Positions 22,851 through 35,100 of a stretch of DNA of 64,000 nt are shown here, in pieces. Each line of letters starts with the position of its first letter. The first letter of the stretch is position 1. The DNA lies in assembly GCA_026874595.1 (NCBI GenBank), contig CM049322.1, positions 28,585,340-28,649,339 on the forward strand, written 5' to 3'. The notes beneath the pieces are model-generated. The model was given only the letters and a program-made list of their open reading frames with translations, ran no database searches and was not told the origin of the DNA. The translations under genes and the position numbers were made by a program. This stretch comes from Sipunculus nudus. Its lineage: Eukaryota > Annelida > Sipuncula > Golfingiida > Sipunculidae.

Positions 22851-25800
22851 CTAGACATTTCTTGGCACCGCAGGTGCCAGAGTATCCCCAGACATAGTAG
22901 GCTCCCCCCCCCCTTTAAGAACAGACCCCCAATTTTGGCAGCATATACTGACACTTGGCATATTTATTGTTTCTTCCATCTAACAATCCACAATCTTGTT
23001 GAAGATGTTGGTCCTGTGACCTTGATTGTTTTAAAGATGTGTCCTGTGACCTTGACCTTTGACCTCATGACCCCAAAATCAATTTGGGTCTTGCTTTTCC
23101 AATGGGACATATGCAAGTCAAGTTTGAAATCTATACATCAATAAAGCAGGAATTATCATCCAGAAACTAATTTTTTTTACAGGTGGCTCCTGTGACCTTC
23201 ACCTTTGACCTTGTGACCTCACAATTGATATTATTCTTCCTCTCTTGGCAGGAGAACTATATGTGCAAGATGAAAGATCTGAGATGAAATGTTTGGCTGA
23301 AAATGCATCCACATCTTTTTAAAGATGTGTCCTGTGACCTTGACCTTTGACCTCATGACCCCAAAATCAATTTGGGTCTTGCTTTTCCCATGGGACATAA
23401 ACAAGTCAAGTTTGAAATCCATACATCAATAAAAGCAGGAATTATCATCCAGAAACTAATTTTTGGACAGATGGCTCCTGTGACCTTCACCTTTGACCTT
23501 GTGACCTCAAAATTGATAGGGGTCTTCCACTCTTAGCAGGTGAACTATATGTGCAAAATGAAAGATGTCAGATAAATTTTTTGGCTGAAATTGCATCCAC
23601 AACCTTTTTAAAGATGTATCCTGTGACCTTGACCTTTGACCTCATGACCCCGAAATCAATTTTGGTCTTGCTTTTCCAATGAGACATATACAAGTCAAGT
23701 TTGAAAACCACACATCAATAAAAGCAGGAATTATCATCCAGAAACTAATTTTTGGACAGATGGCTCCTGTGACCTTCACCTTTGACCTTGTGACCTCAAA
23801 ATTGATAGGGTTCTTCCTCTCTTGGCAGGTGAACTATATGTGCAAGATGAAAGATCTGAGATGAAATGTTTGGCTGAAAATGCATCCACATCTTTTTAAA
23901 GATGTGTCCTGTGACCGTGACCTTTGACCTCATGCCCCCAAAATCAATTTTGGTCTTGCTTTTCCAATGGGACATATACAAGTCAAGTTTGAAATCCATA
24001 CATCAATAAAAGCAGGAATTATCATCCAGAAACTAATTTTTGGACAGATGGCTCCTGTGACCTTCACCTTTGACCTTGTGACCTCAAAATTGATAGGGGT
24101 CTTCCACTCTTGGCAGGTGAATGGTATGTGCAAGATGAAAGATCTCAGATGATTTTTTTGGCTGAAATTGCATCCACAACCTTTTTAAATTTGTCCTGTG
24201 ACCTTGACCTTTGACCTCATGACCCCAAAATCAATTCAGGTCTTGCTTTTCCAATGGGACATATACAAGTCAAGTTTGAATACCACACATCAATAAAAGC
24301 AGGAATTATCATCCAGAAACTAATTTTTGGACAGATGGCTCCTGTGACCTTCACCTTTGACCTTGTGACCTCAAAATTGATAGGGTTCTTCCTCTCTTGG
24401 CAGGTGAACTATATGTGCAAGATGAAAGATCTAAGATGAAATGTTTGGCTGAAAATGCATCCACATCTTTTTAAAGATGTGTCCTGTGACCTTGACCTTT
24501 GACCTCATGCCCCCAAAATCTATTTGGTCTTGCTTTTCCAATGGGACATATACAAGTCAAGTTTGAAATCCATACATCAATAAAAGCAGGAATTATCATC
24601 CAGAAACTAATTTTTGGACAGATGGCTCCTGTGACCTTCACCTTTGACCTTGTGACCTCAAAATTGATAGGGGTCTTCCACTCTTGGCAGGTGAATGGTA
24701 TGTGCAAGATGAAAGATCTCAGATGATTTTTTTGGCTGAAATTGCATCCACAACCTTTTTAAATTTGTCCTGTGACCTTGACCTTTGACCTCATGACCCC
24801 AAAATCAATTCAGGTCTTGCTTTTCCAATGGGTCAAATACAAGTCAAGTTTGAAGTCCATACATCAATAAAAGCAGGAATTATCATCCAGAAACTAATTT
24901 TTGGACAGATGGCTCCTGTGACCTTCACCTTTGACCTTGTGACCTCACAATTGATAGGGGTCTTCCACTCTTGGCAGGTGAACTATATGTGCAAGATGAA
25001 AGATCTCGGATGAATTTTTTGGCTGAAATTGCATCCACAACCTTTTTAAAGAGGTTTCCTGTGACCTTGACCTTTGACCTCATGACCCCAAAATCAATTC
25101 AGGTCTTGCTTTTCCAATGGGTCAAATACAAGTCAAGTTTGAAATCCATACATCAATAAAAGAAGGAATTATCATCCAGAAACTAATTTTTGGACAGATA
25201 GCTCCTGTGGCCTTGACCTTTGACCTTGTGACCCCAAAATTTCTATGGATCATCCAATATTGGCAAGTGAGCTATATATTCAAGATGGAAGACCTGGGAT
25301 GAAAGTTTGGCTTAAAATGCATCCACAGTATATTTTAAAATGCCAGTCCAGTGACCTTGACCTTTGACCTCATGACCCTCGAACCTATAGGGTTCTTACT
25401 TTAGTGGTGGGCCATACATAAGTCATGTTTGAAATCTATATGGCTATCAACACTGGAGATATCATAAGAGGAGTGTGATTTTCACCATATATGGCAATAT
25501 TCAAGGTCAAGGCCACTAACATAGGAAAGGTCATGACCCCAATTTAAATAACCATCATCCCATAACCCATACCTATGTATATGCATAATATAAAAGAAAT
25601 CTGTCCATTAGTTTTTGACTTATAATGCTCACAGTACTGTAAGGTGGCAATTTTGGGAGTATTAAACGGCATGAAAACAAGTAAAGAATAATAGGTGGCG
25701 CCACCAGTTTCTGGAACATGACAACCCTATCCATGATCTTCCATCAACTTGAATTTAGGATAAACCTATGCAAGATTTCTTGAGATATTAAAGAATTTGT

Positions 25801-26040
25801 GTGATTTTCCCCAAAATTGGACCTATTCAAGGTCAAGGACACTCTCCTAGTTAAGGTCATGACCTCATTTTAAATAGGCGTCGTCCTCTCACCCATATCT
25901 ATACATATACCAAGTTTGGTAAAGTTCCGTGAAATATTTTTTGGGTTATCGCGCCAACAAGATTTATATGCGGCGGCGGCGGCGGCGGCGGGACCGGTAT
26001 GAAAACATAGTATCCCCCGACTTGTCTGGGGATACAATGA
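22851..26040 (-). mobile_element. Non-autonomous Helitron-like element, copy 1 (3.19 kb, tandem-repeat core)
   Basis: Read on the minus strand, the element begins TCATTGTATCCCCAGACA (right edge, 26,040) and ends with a GGCACCTGCGGTGCC hairpin followed by AAGAAATGTCTAG (left edge, 22,851). A 5'-TC start, a 3'-terminal hairpin a few bases from a CTRR terminus, and insertion between A and T without target duplication define Helitrons; all are visible here. The host reads AAA|...|TT on the plus strand. A second inverted pair, GTATCCCCAGACA (22,882-22,894) and its complement (26,023-26,035), lies just inside both ends. The core holds about nine units of 287 bp, then a diverged region and a GCG trinucleotide run near 25,974-25,990. 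No Rep or helicase frame is present, so it depends on another element for movement. Confidence 0.85.
22950..25400. repeat. 287-bp tandem array with AGGTCA-type half-sites (inside Helitron copy 1)
   Basis: The phrase CTCATG(A)CCCC recurs at about 23,065, 23,352, 23,640, 23,929, 24,216, 24,503, 24,790, 25,079 and 25,365, giving a period of 286-289 bp. Blocks 574 bp apart (for example about 23,876-24,200 and 24,450-24,775) are more alike than neighbours, so the real unit is a two-monomer higher-order repeat. Most units contain TGACCTTGACCTTTGACCT and a second cluster GTGACCTTCACCTTTGACC. Confidence 0.92.
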
Positions 26041-26400
26041 TTGTTTTGGTGCAATATACCAGAGCATTTATCTCAGAGTGATTTGACATATCGGCCTGAA
26101 ATCTTGGAATGCTCATCTTGTATACAAGACTGCATAGTGGCACCTCCTCAAATCGTTTTTGCGTGACGTCCATCTTCAGGTCTGTTTCTGGTGAAAATCC
26201 AAAATATCTTGAGAATGGTTCCATATGTCGGCCTGAAAATGTGCATGTCAACTCTCCTTGGATCTTTTCTCGTTTCCAAGACAGGTGGCACTACCTACAA
26301 TAATTTTTTTAGTACAATACATCCATGCATTTTATCTCAGGAGTGGATTGACGTATCAGCTTGAAATTACCTCTTATACAAGATGGCAACCTACAGCAGG
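26041..26400. repeat. Diverged tandem array of about 130-bp units, right part
   Basis: Continues the array of 22,360-22,850 with three more units (about 26,070, 26,205 and 26,330), each with ATCTCAGRRTG...TATCGGCCTGAAAT and GGTGGCACYACCTACAAT. Joining 22,850 to 26,041 restores a normal unit. Confidence 0.75.
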
Positions 26401-27389
26401 GGCAGTATAAACAGAATAAACTGTTTCTTATCTTCTGGACAGTTTCTAGTGTGTCTCAAAGGAGTCTTTTTATGCGTTTCATTTAGAGAATTTTTACAGG
26501 TTGCGTGTTTCAAATGACCTTTTTGTTTGTCTCTATGGTATATAGCTTTTTATGGCCTGGGACATTACATTGGATGTTTTGTAGGAATTTTCTAGTCTTT
26601 ATATTTCAAATTATTTTTTTTTCCAGGATGGTCTGCAGAAACTTATTGCCAAGGCTGTTAACAGGATTTTTCATTGCACTGTTCAAGCAGAAACTGGCGG
26701 CTTAAAGCTTTGTTCATTTATGTTAGTATGATGTCACATAAGCCTGAATGAATGTCAGATGTTTAATGTTTTTGAACCAGCAGACTTGTCAGATATCTGA
26801 CAGAAAAAAAAACGCCATATCATTCCTCTGACATATTTGGTGTTTTGTGAATATGAGATAATATGACTGAGAGATGCTGGTCCATTCGAATGACTAAAGG
26901 TTAGTTACTGATACAACCACGACCATGAACCACGGAGTGGGTGTGGAGTCATTGCTACAGTATTAATTGCCAGTTCAGTACAGTAGATACAATGTGTGAA
27001 ATTAAAAATACCTCCAGGCTGTCTTTTATCTTCTCTTTTTTCTCATACTTTTTACCCAGCAAATTCATACAACATTCATAATACAACTACACAACCAGGG
27101 CCATGCAGGATTTATTGAAAAAAATACAGAGTTTATAAAAAAGCCAGTATGCTGATACATGTAAATTGATGCCTGATCAGCCAAACAAGCTGAATATATG
27201 ACAATATACTAGGATACGTGACACAGACAGCCAGAGCAATTAAAATATAAAGATGCACTGCTGGGTATAAGATTATTCTGAAAAATAAGATAAAATTCAA
27301 TCTCTGGTCCCCCCAAAAAAAAAAATCTGCACAGGTGGTGATGAAAGAGTCACCCATAATAATATTTCAGTATTAGGCCAAAAAAAATT
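26401..27389. other. Unassigned sequence
   Basis: No supported gene or transposon boundary was seen. Confidence 0.5.
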
Positions 27390-27698
27390 AAAGGTATGGT
27401 TCTCAGGCACCTCCCGCATCAATTTATAACCCCCGCATCAAAAATTTTTATTTTGATTTTCAAAAAAATCTTTCCAATTTTGAGCTGCTGCCGCTCCGAC
27501 ATTTCTTTCAAGAAGATAAAACCATACAATTTCCTTTGTTTTGGAGTGCTTTTACTTATTTAGCAAAACAAAACTGTTATTTTCATACTTTTCCCTTATC
27601 ATTTGACATTTTCATCGAAACATACCAAAAAAATTAAAATAAAAAAAGCACCCGCCCGCATTGATTTCTGAAAAAAAGTGCCTGAGAACCATACCTTT
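27390..27698. mobile_element. MITE with 21-bp perfect terminal inverted repeats
   Basis: AAAGGTATGGTTCTCAGGCA(C) at 27,390-27,410 is exactly complemented by the sequence at 27,678-27,698. The interior of about 265 bp carries inverted phrases as well (CCCGCATCAA at left, CCGCCCGCATTGA at right). No coding content. Superfamily undecided because the flanks are A/T homopolymers that hide any target duplication. Confidence 0.85.
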
Positions 27699-27879
27699 TT
27701 TTTATTTTGTCCTTACCCATCCTAAATTACTCAATTCAACTTAGGTACATTAAAATGATCTAAAATTAAGGATCCCTAATAACCTCCTTAAAACAACACA
27801 TAGTGCTGCAAAGGAAATCTAAATTTCCCTATGAGAATGATCACTCAATGTGACACATTCTTCATTGCAGACATCATTC

Positions 27880-27906
27880 TACAAGGGGGGAGGGGGGGGG
27901 GGGGGG
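27880..27906. repeat. Poly-G tract
   Basis: A G-rich run of more than 20 bases with one A. Confidence 0.9.
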
Positions 27907-27909
27907 CTT

Positions 27910-30062
27910 TCTGAGTGTTGAGTAAAAGGCAAGTTGATTATATTATAATTCAAAATGATCGTCATTTCTGCTCGCTAAATACATATCTCTCATTTAAAGG
28001 ACACTATTTTACAACAAATGGGTATATATATATATGTAATTAAATATCAAATACTAGTATACAGGTTTTGCTCCAAAGAGCAATCATAAAACAATCTTAA
28101 AATTAACTGGTTTACCACAGATCCTATTAAGCCCCACACAATATGACTAAAAGTGGCCACAGTGATTACAAATTATATTGCACAATGAACATGAGACACA
28201 ACCAACGGACATCACAAGCTGGTCATCCTAAAACACGCACACACACACACGCATACATCACTGTCCTGTCTCTACAGACCCACTAACCAGCAGTAAATCA
28301 ACAATCATTATAAAATACCATCTCAATCAATTGACACGTCTAGCTATCATACCCAGCAGTTAAGGGTGCACACAGCATTAAGATGTTTTTTTTTTAAATC
28401 TTTCCTTTTAACAGATTTTTTTTTATCGGAACAACTTTCACTGTGGGTTACTTATAAGCTGCTGTATGTAAAAAGTTTAATAACCTTGTCTGCATGTACA
28501 TTATGGTATGCCACATCATCAGTTTAAGTAAATCTTATCAATTTGGATGCAGCAGCCAGCAAGTTGTTTGCATTAACCATTATTTACATCTCATTTAATT
28601 TTTAAGAAAGCTATGTGTTGTCTGAGTTTCACACGTAATCTGTCAGACCTTATTAACAGTATGAGTTTTGGTTTATCATAACCATACAACTGTTATCAGC
28701 ACCTCAAAGTTCTAAATGCAAGGTCAATATCAAACCCACATGCTAAATAAAACCACATCTTGTCAATACCTATCCATAAGTATACATTCTGGTCACATTT
28801 TGTTAATTTTATGTAAACATTTCTTTGTATCACTGCTTCTGACTACAATTACAGCAGACCATCATGGCCAGGTCTGCTGTCACACTTCTGCTTCTACTAA
28901 GTGTTAAGATATTTAACATCAACAATCATCACTAACCAATGTCTGAATCAAAACAACATTTTGGCTACATTTGGCTCTCAGTATTATTTGTGTATGTTAA
29001 CTTAACTGATCATTGACAGACTAAAAAATTAAAGCTATTTCAAGTCCAGCACCTACTAAATACAACAAGATCACACTTTACAGTGGTCCTGGATATATTA
29101 CACCTATTTCTGATTTTGTCTTAGTTGATTGTACTATTTATTATGTACATGCCACGTTGTCAAGGGATGAATGATATTTACACGAGGAAATCAAAATCCC
29201 CCAGACTGTGGTTCATTTAGTATGAACATAGAAATAGCAATAGAAATACTGGTATACAGGGAATGAAACATATCCCTGTACTATAATGTGTGGGCTATGG
29301 ATGTAATGGTAGTACATGCTATGAACTGTACCTGTCACTATGTTTCACTATGAGCCGGCCTGTATGTGCACACACCGTCCACACAGATTAAAGCCAGGGA
29401 CTCACACACAGTTGTAACTGGTCTGTCAACTACTGATTTACAGCAGTCACCAAAAACCTGATTATAATCATAATTTGTGATTGTGCGTGGTGATTCTATA
29501 TATCATCAGGTACCTGATGCAGATGATGTATACAGGTGACTAAGAATATAAATGTGATTGAAATACTTTGGGAAGGTGCAGAATGACTACTGTATCTAAA
29601 CCCATGTCACTCTTTCCACACATCCATGCATGAATGAAGCATATCCCATAAACACACTGAAAATATGAAGCAAATATATATTAAAAGCCTTAGTGGCTCG
29701 AAAAATATCGCAAATAAAGACAATTCAATGACAAAGGGACACCATTTTAGTAAAGGGAACCTCCTATCTAAAGCAAAGCTACATGTAGACACTAATATAA
29801 AAATTCATATTGATTCTCTATTTTATAAAAGCTATAAAATGTGCGGTGACTGTCAGTACAGCTGACACGACCACAACTCCAGGCTTTGGCCTGGTCACAT
29901 GATCTTAGATCAGTTATAATGGGACTTTTAATTACATTTAGCATTCAAAAATACATGAATGGAAATGTTAAAACTGTTGCTCTAAAATAACAGACTTTTT
30001 CTCACAGTGGAAGTTCATATTCTAACAAAGGTGGGTTTACAATTTCAGGTCCAGAAGAACGT

Positions 30063-30103
<41 letters not shown>

Positions 30104-31090
30104 CCCTCAATGACATTATGAGAGGATACACACAGAGATATGTATATCTTACTTTTGTACAAACATTAATGTTATTCAGAGTATTCACACATGCCAATGA
30201 TAGAAAAATAAAAGGCAATTTGTAAAAGAGCGATATTAAAAGTACATATAGTTGAGACGCCACCTCATACCAATCTTCTTATAAGAAGAGAACCTCGTCA
30301 TTAAAATGTTTCTTCATTGATACAAGTTACATTAATACACGTCTGTTACACATGAAGTTTCAATGTGGCCAATGATGCCCAGCTGAATCTGACATAGTAC
30401 TGTAGGCCATAGCACAACAATGTAGGTCATAAGAAGAAATTACCAGAACATGTCTGTATGTTAATAATTTTTACATCCTAGTTCTCATGGTTATACCATT
30501 TGCCCTGCTAAGTATGAGGCTGATCCCAGTATTTGTAATCTGTCATTCAAACAAGAGCTCCAAGGGTTTTACATACACTGTGCAAAACTGCATGATAATG
30601 GATAACAATGAAAAATACAGTGAAACTTCAAAAATAATGCAGTATGCCAAGTCCAGGATAACAAGTGCTACCTAGGGCTAAATGTGCATACTGTTCAGGA
30701 AGTGAAATATATCATTTTAGCTCATAGGAAATGGGTCAAAGTAAGCTGCATCACCTGTAGTCTACATACACAAGTCATGAGATCACAATTTTAGGTAACG
30801 GATGATGCATCTTATAAACAGTCACAGAGCTCAAACCCTACAATAATGGAAGAACTGGAATATCACATAAAATCTGGTGCTCATAACCCTGAATATTACT
30901 AAAATATTAGGTAGCAGCCAAAACATAGACTTGAAATTGTCCACATTTGTGATCAGAGTTCTGTAGTGTAACTGTTTTAAAGACAATTCAACTCAATTCA
31001 CACTCATTCAGCTAGAACGGCTTTAAAGTATGCAGACGCCTGCACCTGCAGCACTTAGAGTTTAAAATTCCTTGGGGTTGCTTTAAAATT
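27910..31090. other. AT-rich sequence downstream of the minus-strand gene
   Basis: Mostly unique-looking sequence; no exon was supported. A (CA)n tract lies at 30,064-30,101 and a shorter one near 28,233-28,249. Confidence 0.45.
30064..30101. repeat. (CA)n microsatellite
   Basis: About 19 CA dinucleotides. Confidence 0.95.
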
Positions 31091-31129
31091 TGCACCCTGT
31101 TAATGAAGGACGATGGATTATGAGGATTT

Positions 31130-31345
31130 TGATCAATAACAAAATATAGGTCACTGTGTTATACTTCTTGGTTTTCACAGAGAATCTATCAGGACCTGTC
31201 AGCATGTGAAGCTTGAACTTCCTCAGCCTTATGGTTTAGATTTGTGCTCTGTTAACCGATGGCCAGACGGCAGGCCGGATGGACGACTGACAAAGAGTCA
31301 TCTCTATAGCTCAGATGACTTCCAGCCAGCTGAGCTAAATAAACA
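31130..31345 (+). mobile_element. Terminal fragment of a dispersed repeat family with AGCTCAG...CTGAGCT end
   Basis: Contains ATATAGGTCACTGTG, GTGAAGCTTGAACTTCCT, GTGCTCTGTTAAC, a GGCCGGATGGACGACTGAC stretch, then CTATAGCTCAGATGACTTCC and the inverted arm CAGCTGAGCT. It matches the ends of the repeats at 8.6-8.8 kb and 46.87-46.96 kb. Confidence 0.65.
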
Positions 31346-31614
31346 GAGGTGAAAAAGACTACAGCTTTGGTCAAATATTGATGTGTATACAAGATTGGCT
31401 TGCATTAGTGACTGTCAGACAGCACACAAAAAAAGCAGTTATATATTATTTAAGTTTGCTAAAACTGTCAAGCTTACCAAATGCTGGTGTGTATTTAATA
31501 ACTAGCTGTTAACAGCCATGCTGTTTCTCTTATAATATCAATTACCCCAAGAGATTCTAAATAAATAAATGACATTGGTGGTATCAGTCTGTGTTAGTCA
31601 CTGATTGTTAGAAC

Positions 31615-31620
31615 TTTATT
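31615..31620 (-). terminator. Possible polyadenylation signal of the minus-strand gene
   Basis: AATAAA on the minus strand about 465 bp beyond the stop codon at 32,086. It is the nearest canonical hexamer I noticed downstream; use is not shown. Confidence 0.25.
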
Positions 31621-32085
31621 TTGGAAAACTCAGTCTGATGAAGGACCAAATTTCTTTTACAACCAAGCCCAGCATGAACAAAATAAAATACACACTTTGA
31701 TTCTTACAAAGATGGGCATGTGCTGGAACCATTGTTTTGGTGCACAAATAAAATGTAATAATGTGAATCTCTTTAAAGTGAACACATGCACCTTGGGGAA
31801 TATGTCAAGCACATTGATCTATACTAGTATTGTAGCTTTTGACAATTTTTGTGAACACTTCTGTTTGGTAACAGTATCGAAATGCACGCACACACACACA
31901 CATACTTACCTTGTTTAAACAAAGTTTCTTTATATAATTACAAGTTTAGTATAAAAAGACAAACACAGCTGGACACTGAACTACATGTGGTATGACACCT
32001 TTCTATGAAAGGCTGGGTGGGTCCAATGTCTTCTCTCTGTAAAAAAGGATGCATTGTGTCTGACATCATGTCTCCTGTCAATCAC

Positions 32086-32164
32086 TCAGTAAGTGGGCGG
32101 AGCTAATGGAACAACCAGACTGACAGCACCAGGAGGCTCAATGTATTCTCCTTCCAAATATATT
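32086..32164 (-). CDS. Terminal exon of the modular-repeat gene
   Basis: The acceptor is TATATTGCAG and the exon runs to TGA. It encodes IYLEGEYIEPPGAVSLVVPL followed by five more residues. The entry phase (one base completing an AG| codon to Arg) matches the donors of both exons 39,628-39,763 and 34,000-34,099. The join R-I-Y-L-E lines up with R-L-W-Y-F and R-V-F-A-S of the other modules, so this exon completes a module. Confidence 0.85.
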
Positions 32165-35100
32165 CTGCAATATAAAAGTCATGAATATTCATCAGATACA
32201 CTAATATAATGGCCAATCACATGTGATTTCTGAGCTCCCCTCTGCCATATTTTTTATACTCTAACATATTAAGTTTATGACACATGGTAAGCCAAAACCA
32301 CGCATGACAAAATTCACAATAATCAGTTCAGCCACATTTAACAATTATAACAAAATTGGACAACTCTACAATAGTCTAGTAAAAATATGGTTGAACCCAA
32401 ATCAAGGTGCAACAGAAATGAAACTAACTGTGTTTCACTCAGAAAATTCTAGAGAATAACATATCAAAGTCCCATTGGGGGAAATTCATTTAATTTGACA
32501 ATTTTAATTGGCTAATTAACAAATAAGTGTTACTTTACTTATATGCACATTGTCATATTAAGTTTGGTATTTACCTGTATGAGTGACCACTCATATAAAA
32601 GACCTCTTCATTGCCTGTCTTTTGAATCTGATTAAGATGTAAATTTAACCAATAAAAACAATATTTAGCATAATGACCAAGGCACGGCTAAACAACAACA
32701 TGTACCTACGTGCCCAATCGGTTGGGAATTCACTTAAAATCAGTTGAACACCATTTAAATGCCAAATGTTCCTGTATGTGATAACCCTATATCCCTCATA
32801 ACAGACATCATGATATAAAACATACCCTGCTAACTCCTCTTTCTATTTCCTATTTGATTTACCCTGTATGTGATATTCCCTCAGAACATGTAAAGGGAAT
32901 GATCATGTAGGCCAAGAGGGCAACTTTCAGACAAGCGGTCAAGTGAATCTCACAATATTCCTAATCCCTTGGTCAAGTGGGCAAGTGTTACTTGAGTACT
33001 GCCCAAGTCAGTATCCTTAAATCGTTATTATTGTTGTATTTACATCTAAGTCAGATTCAAAAGACAGGCAATGAAGAGATCTTTCAAATGAGTGGTCACA
33101 CATAGGGGTAAATACCAAACTTAAAGTGATAAAGTGCAGATAAGTAAAGTAAAACTTCCTTGTTAATTAGACAATTAAAATTATGAGACAATTAAAATCA
33201 TCAAATTAAATGACTTTCCCCCATGGGAATTTTTGGGACTTCTGATATGTTATTCTCCAGAATTGACCTATCTATGAACTCTATGTGACATTAATCACAT
33301 ATTCATTACTTGAATAATCATAAGTATTGGACTAACAAGCAACCAATCATGTGACCTTAAACACTGTAAAGCGTCAATCAATGACAAAGACAAAACCTGC
33401 ATAATCTGACAGAGCTCTGTCAAACAGAACACATGTAGCCTGTACCAGTACCCATGTCAGCATTTTTCCGGGAAATTTATACAAAGGATACAATATAAAA
33501 AGTTCTAGGCTATAGGTTGCGGGAGCCATTCCTCTGACTACAGAGTAGATAATAATGTTTTACCTGGCAATTAATCCAAATTATTGCAAGACAGTTCACA
33601 ATGACTGCGATATATTAAACAATTTTGGACAGCGATACCAGTTGATGACATCAGTCCATCCAAAGTCATACATCTTCGACCTTTGTGACATCATTATTAT
33701 GTTGTAAGCAGCTCTCCCTATTTTACACATGGAAGAACTTCTGTGTAGGAGCATTTTGGGGGCCCATTCTAATAATTAGGTTAAAAGGACGGAGAATTTG
33801 GGCTTTGGTGGATAGGTTAATTTTCTGGTCATCATACTACAAAAATCATTTCTGTTGCAATTTGTTCTGGGTTTGGCTTTTAAATCAAGTAAAATGACTA
33901 GACTACTAAGAGATCACTGAGTGTATACTCATATGGGACAATCGTTCCACAAGAGGTCTCCTGTGCTCATTAAGTATACATGACTCCAGGTCACCTTACC
34001 TAATATGGTTAACAAATCTCTCTACAGGAGAGTAACTTGTGCTCATTACTGTTCTATCTCCTGTACAAGCCAGACCCTTGTATGAGATGGTCCGGAGTAC
34101 TGAGGTTGAAGAGCAGGGCAGACCAAGTCATGGAAAAATTAACTATAACCGCAACATAATCTTATCTTTGCATGTAAAGAAGGTTGAAACTAAGTTTAAT
34201 AAAACTTAATTACTTAATATTAGTTATCATAGAAAAAAATATGTAAATTTAGTATATTGCAGAAATGAACATTGCTGACACTCAGAATCAGCGAGTGGGC
34301 GATAATAGAAGAACCATGGGTTTCTCACACTTTCCGTCATTGCTCATCGATTTTAAACCTCCGTTGATTGTTCATATTTGATATAAATAAAACATGACTA
34401 TTAATGTGTTAATGAAACATGACTGTTGCTGACTTGGAGATCTACATTTTATATAATCTTAATTTTTAAGAAAACACAGAGCTAGACCACGCGAATCACA
34501 AGATAAGGCCACGTGAAACAGCATTCTGTCCTCTGCTCAGCTTGTTTATATACGTGGATCATGGGCAATAATCTTTGTTGTCAGAGAATTGTATAATACA
34601 ATCTTTGAAAGAATAAAAAGAATAACAGTTTTTTTCAAGTGTTAATTAACTCCAGTCTTCCTTTTCTAGACAGACGGATACACTGATGAACCATAACACG
34701 CAAAATGCCTGCACATATGCAGCATAAGTATCCAGCATAGCAAACTGCAAGGAGAGGCACGGGAGCTTGGGCAATACGTGGACAAAATGGCTGCCATTTT
34801 TTTATCAAACTCCATATTCTTATCACTCAAAAACCTGCGTCCTGTCTTTTTTATGAAAGTTTTCATGTGTTTATCCTATAATCCGCACTCTGTGGAATGC
34901 TAATTCTTGCAGTTGTTGTGTCCTTTTGTCCAATAACACTGCGATATCGATGTCACGTTGAACTGAGATCTGTTTTAGCTAGGGCTGCAGTCATTCACTA
35001 GGATTTGGGGTAATTTTAAGTAGAAACTTCTGAACAGAGTGATAAGTTTCCCCTGCGTGTCAGTACGCAGGTGTGAAGCATGACCAATGTAGGGGCTTCA

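Noticed and set aside
23679-25302. Repeated 61-78-codon frames (HIQVKFE..., FDLVTSKLIG...) on both strands
   Set aside because: Shadows of the 287-bp tandem array in Helitron copy 1; they end at unit-dependent stops and have no independent support.
34635-34866. Minus-strand frame with a possible CCTTGCAG acceptor
   Set aside because: Short, cysteine-rich without pattern, and it does not fit the phases of the neighbouring exons.
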